Shown here piece after piece: positions 24,620 through 33,237 of a stretch of DNA of 64,000 nt (position 1 is the first letter of the stretch; each line of letters starts with the position of its first letter). Made by a program: the position numbers and the translations under genes. The stretch spans positions 4,220,001 through 4,284,000 of the forward strand of contig NZ_CP109434.1 of the NCBI RefSeq assembly GCF_036227105.1, read 5' to 3'. Source of the stretch: Amycolatopsis sp. NBC_01488 (GTDB lineage Bacteria; Actinomycetota; Actinomycetes; Mycobacteriales; Pseudonocardiaceae). Under the pieces are notes generated by a model. It did no database searches. It saw only the letters and a program-made list of their open reading frames with translations, and was not told the DNA's origin.

Positions 24620-25830
24620 CCGGATCCCTGCTGCTGCGCAACGCCCGCCTGCTCGACCCGCTGTCCGGCGCATACACCGAAGGCGACCTGCGTGCCGCCG
24701 ACGGCCGGATCGTGGAGGTGGGGCCGGGTCTCGCCGCGGCCGACGTGCCCACGGTGGACGTGCGGGGCGCGGTCGTGCTGCCCGGGCTGGTCGACGCGCA
24801 CGTGCACGTCACGGCGTCGACGGCGGACCTGGGCTCGCTGCCGTCGTCGTCACCGTCCTATGTGGCCGCGCAGGCGGCGCGCACGATGAGCCGGATGCTC
24901 GACCGCGGGTTCACCACGGTCCGCGACGCGTCGGGCGCCGACTACGGCCTCGCGGACGCCCAGGCGGACGGCCTGTTCCGCGGGCCGCGGTTGCTGTTCT
25001 GCGGCCGCGCGCTGAGCCAGACCGGCGGCCACGGCGACAGCCGCACCCGCGGCACGCACGCGAAGGACGACCACCCGTGCTGCGCGGGGCTGGGCCGGGT
25101 GGCCGACGGCGTCGACGCGGTCCGCGCGGCCGCCCGCGACGAACTCCGCAAGGGGGCCCACCACATCAAGGTGATGGCGTCGGGCGGCGTCGCGTCCCCG
25201 ACCGACCGCATCGACTCGACGCAGTACTCGGCGGAGGAATTGAGCGCGATCGTCGAGGAAGCGGAAGCGGCGAACCGGTACGTGGCCGCGCACGCGTACA
25301 CGGCGCGAGCGGTGAACCGGGCGCTGGAACTGGGCGTCCGCTCGATCGAGCACGGCAACCTGCTGGACGACCGGAGTGTTTCGCTGTTCCTGTCCCAGGA
25401 CGCTTACCTGGTCCCGACGCTGGTGACGTACTGGGCGCTGAAGGAGGAGGGGCGCGAGCACGGGTTGCCGGAGGCGAGCTGGCGCAAGGTCGACGAGGTC
25501 CTGGGCGCGGGCATGGCGGCCCTGGAGCGCGCGGCCCGCGGCGGCGTCAAGCTGGTCTACGGAACCGACCTGCTGGGCGGCATGCACCGCCACCAGAACC
25601 ACGAGTTCCGCCTGCGGGGGGAAGTCCAGACACCGTTGGCGGTCATCCGTTCGGCAACGTCGACAGCGGCGGAACTGCTGAACCTGACGGGGGAGATCGG
25701 GACCCTGGCCGTGGGCGCGCACGCGGACCTGCTGGTGGTCGACGGAGACCCCTTGGAGGATGTGGCGATCTTGGCGGAGACCAAGAACTTCCGCCACATC
25801 GTCCAGGGCGGCGAGGTGGTCGCGGGCTGA
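24616..25830 (+). CDS. Metal-dependent amidohydrolase (imidazolonepropionase/prolidase-like)
   Basis: 404-residue hydrolase. Metal motif 1 'GLVDAHVHVTAS', a carboxylated-Lys candidate in 'HHIKVMASGGVASPTD', then 'AHAYTARAVNRALELGVRSIEHG' and the catalytic Asp in 'LVYGTDLLGG'. This is the group often annotated as imidazolonepropionase-like or Xaa-Pro dipeptidase. It would hydrolyse an amide or cyclic amide taken up by the MFS protein. GTG start, 4-bp overlap with the GAF gene. Ends 3 bp from the convergent aldo/keto reductase. Confidence 0.87.
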   Translation: MTGSLLLRNARLLDPLSGAYTEGDLRAADGRIVEVGPGLAAADVPTVDVRGAVVLPGLVDAHVHVTASTADLGSLPSSSPSYVAAQAARTMSRMLDRGFTTVRDASGADYGLADAQADGLFRGPRLLFCGRALSQTGGHGDSRTRGTHAKDDHPCCAGLGRVADGVDAVRAAARDELRKGAHHIKVMASGGVASPTDRIDSTQYSAEELSAIVEEAEAANRYVAAHAYTARAVNRALELGVRSIEHGNLLDDRSVSLFLSQDAYLVPTLVTYWALKEEGREHGLPEASWRKVDEVLGAGMAALERAARGGVKLVYGTDLLGGMHRHQNHEFRLRGEVQTPLAVIRSATSTAAELLNLTGEIGTLAVGAHADLLVVDGDPLEDVAILAETKNFRHIVQGGEVVAG

Positions 25831-25833
25831 CGG

Positions 25834-26901
25834 CTACCAGTTCCGCACGGCGGGTGCGTAGCCGTCCGGCTTGTCGCCGACCTTCGTGCCCGGCGTGACG
25901 ATCCAGTTCTGGTACTGCGGCGTGAACATCCGGTACACCGACGCCGGGGGCGTCGCGCTCGCCTCGTCGAGGGTGGCGCGCAGCTCGGCGGGGATCTCGA
26001 AGTCCAGCGCGGCCATGCCGGCGCCCAGCTGCCCGGCGCTGCTCGCCCCGACGATCGCCGATGCGATGCCCGGCTGGGTCGCCACCCAGTTGATCGCCAC
26101 CTGGGCCATCGTGACGCCCAGCTTGCCCGCGACCTCTTCGAGGGGCTTCAGCAGCTGCCAGTCGCGCTCGGTCCAGGTCTGCGCGTCGCCGAGCCGGCCT
26201 TCGGTGCCGCCGTCGCGGTACTTGCCGGTGAGGAAACCGCCGGCCAGGGGGCTCCACGCCGTGACGCCCATCCCCAGATTCTGTCCCATCGGGATGTGCT
26301 CGGTCTCGATCTGCCGCTGCACCAAGGAATACGGCAGCTGCAGGTTGATCAACGGAGTGAGCGCGTGCGCCTCGGCGATGCTCTGGGCGCGCGCGGCGTA
26401 CCACGCGGGCACGTCGGACAGGCCCGCGTAGCGGATCTTGCCCGCGCGGACGAGGTCGTCGAGCGTGCGCACGACCTCCTCGACCGGGGTGAGCCGGTCC
26501 CACGTGTGCAGCAGGAAGAGGTCGACGTAGTCGGTGCCCAGCCGGCGCAGCGACGCCTCGAGCGCGCGGACCAGGTGCTTGCGGCCGTTGCCGCCCGCGT
26601 TGGGGTCACCGGGGTCGACGCTGTTGGTGAACTTGGTGGTGAGCACCACGCGGTCACGCGCGTTCGCTTCGGTGATGAGCCTGCCGAGGATGGTCTCGCT
26701 CTCGCCCGCGGTGTAGAAGTCCGCTGTGTCGACGAAGTTGCCGCCCTGGTCGAGGTACTCGCGGAAGATCGGCCGGGCCTCGTCTTCGGTCTTCCCGTAG
26801 GCGGCGTGGAACCCGCCGGTGCCGAAGTTCATGGTGCCGAGCGCGAGCCGGCTGACGCGCAGCCCCGAACGGCCGAGGAGGTAGTACTGATCGAGTGCCA
26901 T
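25834..26901 (-). CDS. Aldo/keto reductase
   Basis: 355-residue NADPH-dependent reductase. 'YYLLGRSGLRVSRLALGTMNFG', 'DTADFYTAGESETILGRLI' (catalytic Asp/Tyr), 'RDRVVLTTKF' (Lys) and 'DYVDLFLLHTWDRLTPVEEVVRTLDDLVRAGKIRYAGLSD' are AKR hallmarks. ATG 26901 chosen since the frame above it is non-conserved low complexity. It follows the tannase-like gene on the same strand, but a strong hairpin separates them. Confidence 0.88.
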   Translation of the reverse strand: MALDQYYLLGRSGLRVSRLALGTMNFGTGGFHAAYGKTEDEARPIFREYLDQGGNFVDTADFYTAGESETILGRLITEANARDRVVLTTKFTNSVDPGDPNAGGNGRKHLVRALEASLRRLGTDYVDLFLLHTWDRLTPVEEVVRTLDDLVRAGKIRYAGLSDVPAWYAARAQSIAEAHALTPLINLQLPYSLVQRQIETEHIPMGQNLGMGVTAWSPLAGGFLTGKYRDGGTEGRLGDAQTWTERDWQLLKPLEEVAGKLGVTMAQVAINWVATQPGIASAIVGASSAGQLGAGMAALDFEIPAELRATLDEASATPPASVYRMFTPQYQNWIVTPGTKVGDKPDGYAPAVRNW

Positions 26902-26943
26902 GACTTCAGCGTGCCGAGCAGATTTTGGACCCGCAAGTCCAGA

Positions 26944-26980
26944 CGCGGTGGGCGCCGGAGAGAGGCCGGCGCCCACCGCG
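26944..26980 (-). terminator. Strong 15-bp hairpin after the tannase gene
   Basis: CGCGGTGGGCGCCGG (26944-26958) is the exact reverse complement of CCGGCGCCCACCGCG (26966-26980), with a 7-base loop. It begins 5 bp past the esterase stop codon on the minus strand and would uncouple the esterase from the aldo/keto reductase. Confidence 0.75.
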
Positions 26981-26985
26981 TGGAC

Positions 26986-28506
26986 TCAGCGGCAGCGGTA
27001 GCTCGACGCCACCGCCGGGTCACCGTGGCCGTCGTAGCGCGAAACCGACGGCAGCGGGCACAGGTCGCGGGTCTTGCCGTCGGCGGACGCCGCCGTCAGC
27101 GTGGCCGGCGCCTTGCCGTGCTCGACCCAGTCGACCAGCTGGCCCAGCTCGTTCGTCGGCTCCGGGCCGCCACCGCCGAAGCAGTGCTCGACACCCGGCG
27201 CCGAAAACAGCCGGTAGAAGTCGTTCACGCGCTGCGCCCCGCCCATCGTGCGCTCGACCTGCGCGCGGTAGGACAGCGTGCCACCCGGCGGGATCAGCTG
27301 GTCGTTCGCACCGACGAACGTGATCAGCTTGCCGCCGGCGCGGCGGAAGGCCGACAGGTCCGGGTCGGACGTGCCGATGACGTCGTCGTACTCCCGCACC
27401 GACTGGCGGAACAGGTCGGCGAACTGGCCGTACGTCAGCTTCGCCGTGTCGAAATCGGCCTGCTTCTCCAGGAACGACTGGACCCACTTGACGGCCACCG
27501 GGAAGCCCGGCGCGTAGAGCGTGCCGTCGGGACCCGGCTGGGTGCCGGCCAGCCAGGTGAAGTCCGCGCCCTGGGGCAGGCCGGACCACAGCTTGCGGCC
27601 GCGCTCGTCGGTCGGGCCGGCCCAGATCTTGCGCACGACCTCGGCGTCGGCGGCCGTGACGGTGAACTCGTGGCCGTCGCAGACCACCTTCGTGCCGATC
27701 AGGCTGCGCGGGTCGTAGCCGCACTCGTCCGGCCGGTCGACGATGCCGTTGGTGACGCCGTCACGCGCGTCGCACGCCTGGACCGCGGCCGTCCGGAACG
27801 CCGAAAGCACGCAGGTGCTGGGGAAGTCGTGACTCTGGTTCATCACGACCTGCGGCCACAGCGTCGCGACGGCGAACTGCGTCCAGTCGACGGCCGGTGC
27901 GTTGGCGAGGATGCCGTCGAAGTCGTCGGCGTGGTTCTGGGCCTCGGAGTAGCCCTGGCGGCCGCCGGTCGAGCAGCCGGTCCAGTACGCGTACGTCACC
28001 GGGCGGTGGTAGTACCGCTGCGTGACGGCTTTGCCGATCAGGGCCTCTTCGTGCACCGATCGGGTGGCGAAGTTGGTCAGGAGCGTCCGGTCGACCTGGC
28101 CCGGCGTGGTCAGCGCCCACGACGTGTCGAGCCCGTCGAGGGACACGCCCGCGTCGGTCGTCACGCCGGTGTAGCCGTCCTTGACGGCCTGGGCGAGCCC
28201 GTCGAAGTTGCCGGCGGCGTACGCGCTGCCGCCGAGGGCCTGCAGCCGCCCGGTCCAGCCGGTGTCGGGCAGGGCCACGGCGACCTGGACGTGGTCCTCC
28301 CGGCCGGAGTGGGTCAGGGTGACGGTGAGCTGGCAGTACGCGGTCTCGTGCTCGGCCTGGACCGACTCGATCTTCGCGCCGGCCGGCGCTGGGACCGGCA
28401 CCGCGGCGCACGCGGGGGTCGCGGCCGACGCGGTAGGCGCGAGGGGCACCAGGCCGGTCAGCAGGAGCGGCACGGCGGCCGCCAGGAGCTGGGGAATGCG
28501 TCTCAT
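26986..28506 (-). CDS. Secreted tannase/feruloyl esterase family hydrolase
   Basis: 506-residue secreted esterase. Signal peptide 'LLAAAVPLLLTGLVPLAPTASAA'. Alpha/beta-hydrolase core with nucleophile S179 in 'GCSTGGRQGY', Asp region in 'LITFVGANDQLIPPGGTLSYRAQVE' and His in 'GVEHCFGGGGPE'. The paired cysteines next to Ser and His are typical of the tannase family. It would release gallic or hydroxycinnamic acids from plant material, which fits the plant-polymer theme of the GH locus. Divergent from the LAL regulator gene. Confidence 0.88.
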   Translation of the reverse strand: MRRIPQLLAAAVPLLLTGLVPLAPTASAATPACAAVPVPAPAGAKIESVQAEHETAYCQLTVTLTHSGREDHVQVAVALPDTGWTGRLQALGGSAYAAGNFDGLAQAVKDGYTGVTTDAGVSLDGLDTSWALTTPGQVDRTLLTNFATRSVHEEALIGKAVTQRYYHRPVTYAYWTGCSTGGRQGYSEAQNHADDFDGILANAPAVDWTQFAVATLWPQVVMNQSHDFPSTCVLSAFRTAAVQACDARDGVTNGIVDRPDECGYDPRSLIGTKVVCDGHEFTVTAADAEVVRKIWAGPTDERGRKLWSGLPQGADFTWLAGTQPGPDGTLYAPGFPVAVKWVQSFLEKQADFDTAKLTYGQFADLFRQSVREYDDVIGTSDPDLSAFRRAGGKLITFVGANDQLIPPGGTLSYRAQVERTMGGAQRVNDFYRLFSAPGVEHCFGGGGPEPTNELGQLVDWVEHGKAPATLTAASADGKTRDLCPLPSVSRYDGHGDPAVASSYRCR

Positions 28507-28596
28507 CGGTTCCTCTGGTCGCGTTCGTCCGATGTGGACATGACGCTGCCGAAGCTAGGCGGCGGGGCGGGCGGCCGCGCCCGTCGGATGACGCTG

Positions 28597-28610
28597 CCGG
28601 TGTACGTCAC
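28597..28610. promoter_or_regulatory. Candidate LAL-regulator site A
   Basis: CCGGTGTACGTCAC sits between the divergent tannase and LAL genes. A 13-of-14 match in the opposite orientation lies at 31486-31499, in front of the next gene. A separate direct repeat, ATGACGCTGCCG, occurs at 28540 and 28588 in the same gap. Confidence 0.35.
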
Positions 28611-28654
28611 TCGGCCCTGAGCTGCGGAAACGTCCGTTGGGTAAGGTCGGTCCC

Positions 28655-31489
28655 ATGGTGCTGCGCGGGCGGGAAGCCGAGCTGAAGGAGCTGGGCGAGC
28701 TCGTCGACGGTCCGGAAGACCGCGGCGGCGTCGTCATCCGCGGCGAGGCCGGCATCGGCAAGTCGGCACTCGTGGCCGAGACGGCGGCCGCGGCGTCGGT
28801 CGCCGGGCTGCGCGTGCTGCGGACGACCGGGGCCGAGGCCGAGCGGGACCTCGCGTACGCCGGGCTGCACCAGCTGCTCCACCCCGTCCGGGCGGGGGTG
28901 GCGCAGCTGCCCGCACCGCAGCGGGACGCGCTGCGGACCGCGCTGGGCCTGGCGGACGGCGCCTCGCCGAGTGCATACCTGGTGGGGCTGGCGGCGTTGA
29001 CGCTGCTGGCCGAGGAGGCGGCCGCGAAGCCGTTGCTGCTGGTGGCGGAGGACGTGCACTGGCTGGACCGCGCCAGCGCGGACGTCCTGGCGTTCGTGGC
29101 GCGGCGGATCGAGACCGAGCCGATCGTCCTGCTCGCAACGCTCCGGGACGGCGCTTCGTCCCCGCTGCTCGACGCCGGCCTGGCGTCGATGGTCCTGGAG
29201 CGCTTGGGCGCGGACGACGCGGCGGACCTGCTCGACGCGGTCGCCCCCGGCCTGGCCCCGGCGGTCCGCACCCGCCTGCTGACGGAGGCGGCGGGACATC
29301 CGCTGGCACTGACGGAGCTGCCATCGGCACTGGCCGACCTCGACGGCCTCGACCCGGTGCTGCCACTGACGGAGCGCCTGGAGCGCACGTTCACGGCGCG
29401 GGTCGCCGGCCTGCCGGAACCGACCCGGACGGCGCTGCTGGTGGCGGCGCTGAACGAGACGACATCGCTGGCGGAGACCCTGGCGGCGACGGGCGCGCTC
29501 CTCGGAACGGTCGAGGGACGTGCTGGGGGCGGTGGTGCCGGGCGGGTCGCGTCGGCCTTGCCGGGTGGGGAGCTTGCGTCGCACGGCCTCGCGCGGACGT
29601 CCGGTGCCGCAGCCGCGACCGCCGGTCACCTGGCCACCGCGCGTTTTCCCCGTGTCGAGCCGGAAATCCTGGCTCCCGCCGTCGAAGCGCGGCTTGTCGA
29701 ACTCTCGGCCGGTTCCGTCACCTTCCGGCATCCGCTCATGCGGTCGGCCATTCCCGCGGCCGCCACGCCGGCCAGCCGGCGGCGGGCCCATCTCGCCCTC
29801 GCCGAAGCTCTTCGCGACCAGCCTGACCGGTGGGCCTGGCACCAAGCCGCCGCGACCGTAGGGCCCGACGAAACCGTTGCCGTCGAACTCGAGCGGACCG
29901 CCGAACGGGCTCGCTACCGAGGTGGAGCCGCCGCCGCCATCGCCGCGCTCGAACAGGCCGCACGGCTCAGTGAACAACCCGAAACGAAGGCCGATCGGCT
30001 GCTGAAGGCCGCCGAGCTGGCCGTCGACTCCGGGCGCCGGGAGACCGCCGAACGGCTGGTGCACGCCGCGAAACCGGCGGGCACCCGCCAGCGCGCCACC
30101 GCGAGCCGGCTGCTCAGCGAGTTCGAAGACGGCGTTCGCGAAGACCCCGCGCGCGTCGCGGAACTCGCCGTCACCGCCGAGGCCGTCGCCGCCGACGGGG
30201 AAACCGACGCCGCCCTGCGGATTCTCTGGAGCGCCGCCATGCGGTGCTTCTGGACCGAGCCCGGCGACGCGGCCCGGAAGGCCCTGCTCGACGTCGCCGA
30301 CCGGCTGCCGATCGCCGACGACGACCCGCGCGTCGTGGCCGTCACCGCTTATGTCGCGCCGTTCGAACGGGGGCAGGCCGTCCTGGAGAACCTGCGGAAG
30401 CTGGCCGGGGCGACCGGCGCCGATCCCGAGGTCGACCGGTACCTCGGCAGCGCGGCCATGCAGGTCGGCGCGTTCGACCTGGCCGCGCGGTTCTCCGCGG
30501 CCGCCGCGCCGGGGCTGCGCGCGCAGGGACGGCTCGGGTTGCTGCCCCGCGCGCTGGCCGTCCAGGCGTGGAGCCGCGTCCGGCTCGGCGACCTCGCCGC
30601 GGCGGTGCCGGCCGCCGCCGAAGCCGCCCGGTTCGCGCGGGAGACCGGGCAGCCGTTCATGTACGGCCTGGCCACGGCCGTCCAGGCCGAGATCGCCGCC
30701 CTGCGCGGTGACCACAAGCAGGCGAAGACGCTGGCCGACGAGGCCGAACGCGCCGGGCTCGCCGCGGGCGCCCGGCCGGTGCTCGCGACCGTCCAGCTCA
30801 CGCGCGGGCTGATCGACCTGAGCGAGGGCCGCTTCGACGACGCCTTCGCCGACCTGCGGCGGATGCTCGACCCGGCCGACCCCGCTTACCAGCTCGCCCT
30901 GCGCGCGTACTGCGTCGCCGAGCTGACCGAGGCCGCCGTCCGGGCCGGGCAGGCCGACGCCCTGCGCGACATCCTCGCCGAGCTGGCCGCCCTGGAAACG
31001 CCGTCACCCGCCCTGCAGATCGGGCTGCGGTACGCGCGGGCCGTGCTCGACCCGAGCGACGAGCGGTTCGCCGAAGCGCTGCGCGCCGACCTGACCGGCT
31101 GGCCCGCCGAACGCGGCCGCGTCCACCTGGCCTTCGGCGAGTGGCTGCGACGGCAGCGGCGGGTCGTCGAATCGCGGACGCACCTGCGTACCGCCCGCGA
31201 GACGTTCGACGCCCTCGGCATGACGGCCTGGGGCGAGCGGGCCCGGCGCGAGCTGCGCGGCGCGGGCGAGTCGAGCCCGAACCGCGGCCCGGACGCGCGC
31301 GACAAGCTGACCCCGCACGAGCTGAGCATCGCGCAGCTGGCCGCCGAAGGACTGACCAACCGGGAGATCGGGCAGCGGCTGTACCTCTCGCACCGGACCG
31401 TCGGCACTCACCTGCACCGGATCTTCCCCAAGCTCGGCGTGACCTCCCGCGCCGACCTCGCGGCGACGCTGAAGGCCCTCGACGGGTGA
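28655..31489 (+). CDS. Large ATP-binding LuxR-family regulator (LAL)
   Basis: 944-residue regulator. N-terminal AAA/NTPase with Walker A 'RGEAGIGKSALVAE' (about residue 30) and Walker B-like 'LLLVAEDVHWLDRASADVLAFVARR'. A long helical TPR-like middle (about 330-860) follows, then a C-terminal LuxR helix-turn-helix 'LTPHELSIAQLAAEGLTNREIGQRLYLSHRTVGTHLHRIFPKLGVTSRADLA'. ATG 28655 preferred over an in-frame TTG at 28637. LAL proteins activate catabolic or biosynthetic genes; the secreted esterase (divergent) and the lipoprotein hydrolase (downstream) are the likely local targets. Confidence 0.9.
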   Translation: MVLRGREAELKELGELVDGPEDRGGVVIRGEAGIGKSALVAETAAAASVAGLRVLRTTGAEAERDLAYAGLHQLLHPVRAGVAQLPAPQRDALRTALGLADGASPSAYLVGLAALTLLAEEAAAKPLLLVAEDVHWLDRASADVLAFVARRIETEPIVLLATLRDGASSPLLDAGLASMVLERLGADDAADLLDAVAPGLAPAVRTRLLTEAAGHPLALTELPSALADLDGLDPVLPLTERLERTFTARVAGLPEPTRTALLVAALNETTSLAETLAATGALLGTVEGRAGGGGAGRVASALPGGELASHGLARTSGAAAATAGHLATARFPRVEPEILAPAVEARLVELSAGSVTFRHPLMRSAIPAAATPASRRRAHLALAEALRDQPDRWAWHQAAATVGPDETVAVELERTAERARYRGGAAAAIAALEQAARLSEQPETKADRLLKAAELAVDSGRRETAERLVHAAKPAGTRQRATASRLLSEFEDGVREDPARVAELAVTAEAVAADGETDAALRILWSAAMRCFWTEPGDAARKALLDVADRLPIADDDPRVVAVTAYVAPFERGQAVLENLRKLAGATGADPEVDRYLGSAAMQVGAFDLAARFSAAAAPGLRAQGRLGLLPRALAVQAWSRVRLGDLAAAVPAAAEAARFARETGQPFMYGLATAVQAEIAALRGDHKQAKTLADEAERAGLAAGARPVLATVQLTRGLIDLSEGRFDDAFADLRRMLDPADPAYQLALRAYCVAELTEAAVRAGQADALRDILAELAALETPSPALQIGLRYARAVLDPSDERFAEALRADLTGWPAERGRVHLAFGEWLRRQRRVVESRTHLRTARETFDALGMTAWGERARRELRGAGESSPNRGPDARDKLTPHELSIAQLAAEGLTNREIGQRLYLSHRTVGTHLHRIFPKLGVTSRADLAATLKALDG

Positions 31490-31499
31490 CTTACACCGG
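31486..31499. promoter_or_regulatory. Candidate LAL-regulator site B
   Basis: GTGACTTACACCGG is the reverse complement of CCGGTGTAAGTCAC, one base different from the motif at 28597. It overlaps the LAL stop codon and lies about 85 bp before the lipoprotein hydrolase start. Confidence 0.35.
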
Positions 31500-31581
31500 C
31501 TGCGTCACCTGACGGGCGCGAGGATCACCGGATCGGCTCTAACGTCGTGAAAGTCCCACGGTCTTTCGCACAGGAGCCAAG

Positions 31582-32610
31582 ATGATCAGCAGGAGAAGGT
31601 TCGGGCAGGCGTTCGCGGCGGGACTGGCGGCCACCTCCTTGGCGGCCTGCTCGTCGAACGCCCCCGCGCCGGCAGCGTCCACGCCTCCCGACCCGCGGGC
31701 CGGGTCCGGCGAGCACACCTCGCTCGGCGAGGTCAAGCACGCCGACGCCGGGGTGCTCGACATGGCGTACTACGAGTCCGGGCCGGCGACCGGGCAGCCG
31801 GTCGTGCTGCTGCACGGCTGGCCGTACGACCCGTACAGCTACGTCGACGTCGCGCCGATCCTGGCCGCGGCCGGGTACCGGGTGATCGTCCCGTTCCTGC
31901 GCGGCTACGGCCCGACGAGGTTCAAGTCGGCGCAGACCGTCCGCAACGGGCAGCAGGCGGCGGTCGCGCTCGACGTCGTCGCGCTGATGGACGCGCTCAA
32001 GATCGGCAAGGCCGTCCTCGGCGGGTACGACTGGGGTTCGCGGACCGTCGACATCATCGCCGCGCTCTTCCCGGAGCGCTGCAAGGCCGTCGTCGCGGTG
32101 AGCGGCTACCTCGTCACGAACCTGGTCGCGAACCAGAAGCCGCTGGCCCCGCAGGCCGAACTCGGCTGGTGGTACCAGTACTACTTCGCGACCGAGCGCG
32201 GCCGCGCCGGCTACGCGGCCAACCGCCACGACTTCAACAAGCTGATCTGGAAGACGGCGTCCCCGGCGTGGCACTTCGACGACGCGACGTACGACCGCAG
32301 CGCGGCGGCGTTCGACAACCCGGACCACGTCGACATCGTCGTCCACAACTACCGCTGGCGCCTGAGCCTCGCGCCGGGCGAGCCGCAGTACGAGGCGTAC
32401 GAACGGAAACTGGCGGCGGGCCCGGTCATCCCGGTCCCGGCGATCACGATCGCCAGCGACTTCGACGGCGCGGCCAAGGACGGCACGGCCTACCGCGCGA
32501 AGTACACCGGCAAGTACGAACACCGGATCCTGGACGGCATCGGCCACAACGTGCCGCAGGAGGCGCCGCGGCCGTTCGCCCAGGCCGTGGTGGACGCCGA
32601 CCGGATGTGA
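31582..32610 (+). CDS. Tat-exported lipoprotein alpha/beta hydrolase
   Basis: 342-residue hydrolase. The N-terminus has a twin-arginine motif 'SRRRFGQ' and a lipobox LAAC (C23), so it is folded in the cytoplasm, exported by Tat and lipid-anchored. The core is epoxide-hydrolase/haloperoxidase-like: 'PVVLLHGWPYDPYSYVDVAPILAAAGYRVIVPFLRGYGPT', nucleophile D150 in 'GGYDWGSRT' and His in 'DGIGHNVPQEAP'. An Asp nucleophile suggests epoxide or haloalkane hydrolysis. Followed 3 bp later by the dispersed palindrome. Confidence 0.87.
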   Translation: MISRRRFGQAFAAGLAATSLAACSSNAPAPAASTPPDPRAGSGEHTSLGEVKHADAGVLDMAYYESGPATGQPVVLLHGWPYDPYSYVDVAPILAAAGYRVIVPFLRGYGPTRFKSAQTVRNGQQAAVALDVVALMDALKIGKAVLGGYDWGSRTVDIIAALFPERCKAVVAVSGYLVTNLVANQKPLAPQAELGWWYQYYFATERGRAGYAANRHDFNKLIWKTASPAWHFDDATYDRSAAAFDNPDHVDIVVHNYRWRLSLAPGEPQYEAYERKLAAGPVIPVPAITIASDFDGAAKDGTAYRAKYTGKYEHRILDGIGHNVPQEAPRPFAQAVVDADRM

Positions 32611-32613
32611 GCG

Positions 32614-32659
32614 GTCGTGAGTGAGAAACAGTGTACTAACCCTGTTTCTCACTCACGAC
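32614..32659. repeat. 46-bp dispersed palindrome, copy 2
   Basis: Perfect 18-bp arms GTCGTGAGTGAGAAACAG (32614-32631) and CTGTTTCTCACTCACGAC (32642-32659) around TGTACTAACC. It lies between convergent genes, 3 bp after the hydrolase stop and 2 bp from the stop of a relic reading frame on the other strand. Confidence 0.92.
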
Positions 32660-32661
32660 GG

Positions 32662-32709
32662 TCAGGCGACGGTGGCGTCGAGGGTGACCTCGATGGTGCC
32701 GCGGCCCGG
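32662..32709 (-). pseudogene. Relic C-terminal gene fragment
   Basis: On the minus strand, bases 32709-32662 read 'EPGRGTIEVTLDATVA' and a stop, with natural amino-acid composition and codon use, but the frame is cut off by the end of the DUF4383 gene. It looks like the last codons of a lost gene that still carries the 3' palindrome. The fragment is too short to identify. Confidence 0.35.
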
Positions 32710-32710
32710 C

Positions 32711-33181
32711 TCAGTGTCCCTGGATCTCCGGCTCCGGGTAGCGGCCCCGCGCCCGGTCGAGCGCCGTCGTCGCGATGCCCGCCGCGATCATCGCGACGCC
32801 GAGGGCCAGGTGCAGCCAGTCGTCGGCGTTGTCTAGCGGGATGAAGTTCGCCGGGGTGTCGTGGTTCATCGCCAGGCCGAACACCCACAACAGTACGTAG
32901 ATCCCGCCGCCGATCATCAAGAACGCCCGCGAACCACCGCTGCCGCGCGCGGCGACCAGGCCGGCCACGCCGAACGCCAGGTGGACCAGGTTGTGCAGCA
33001 CCGAAACCGTGAACACGCCGAACAGGCGCGCGCCCGACTCGTGCCCGGCGAAGTGCAGGTCCGCGTACCCCGCCGTGATCCCCGGGACGAACCCGAGCAC
33101 GCCCACCACCAGGAACGCGACCCCGAACAGCACGGCCGCGCCCCGGGCCGCGCTCCGCCGTGACCGGCCTTCCGTCGTCAT
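32711..33181 (-). CDS. DUF4383 membrane protein
   Basis: 156-residue protein with four hydrophobic segments ('AAVLFGVAFLVVGVLGFVPGI', 'SVLHNLVHLAFGVAGLVAAR', 'FLMIGGGIYVLLWVFGLAM', 'DDWLHLALGVAMIAAGIATTAL'). The paired His-containing motifs 'LHNLVHLAFG' and 'WLHLALG' are typical of DUF4383. Function unknown. It follows larC by 56 bp on the same strand, so it may be co-transcribed. Confidence 0.85.
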   Translation of the reverse strand: MTTEGRSRRSAARGAAVLFGVAFLVVGVLGFVPGITAGYADLHFAGHESGARLFGVFTVSVLHNLVHLAFGVAGLVAARGSGGSRAFLMIGGGIYVLLWVFGLAMNHDTPANFIPLDNADDWLHLALGVAMIAAGIATTALDRARGRYPEPEIQGH

Positions 33182-33237
33182 GACACCTCCGCTTGGCTCG
33201 AGCCGCTCGGCTACCCGGCCCGGGCGCGGACAAACGG

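Noticed and set aside
26296..28620. 774-codon plus-strand frame opposite the tannase and aldo/keto reductase genes
   Set aside because: Shadow of two minus-strand genes with full catalytic motifs; its translation has no recognisable fold.
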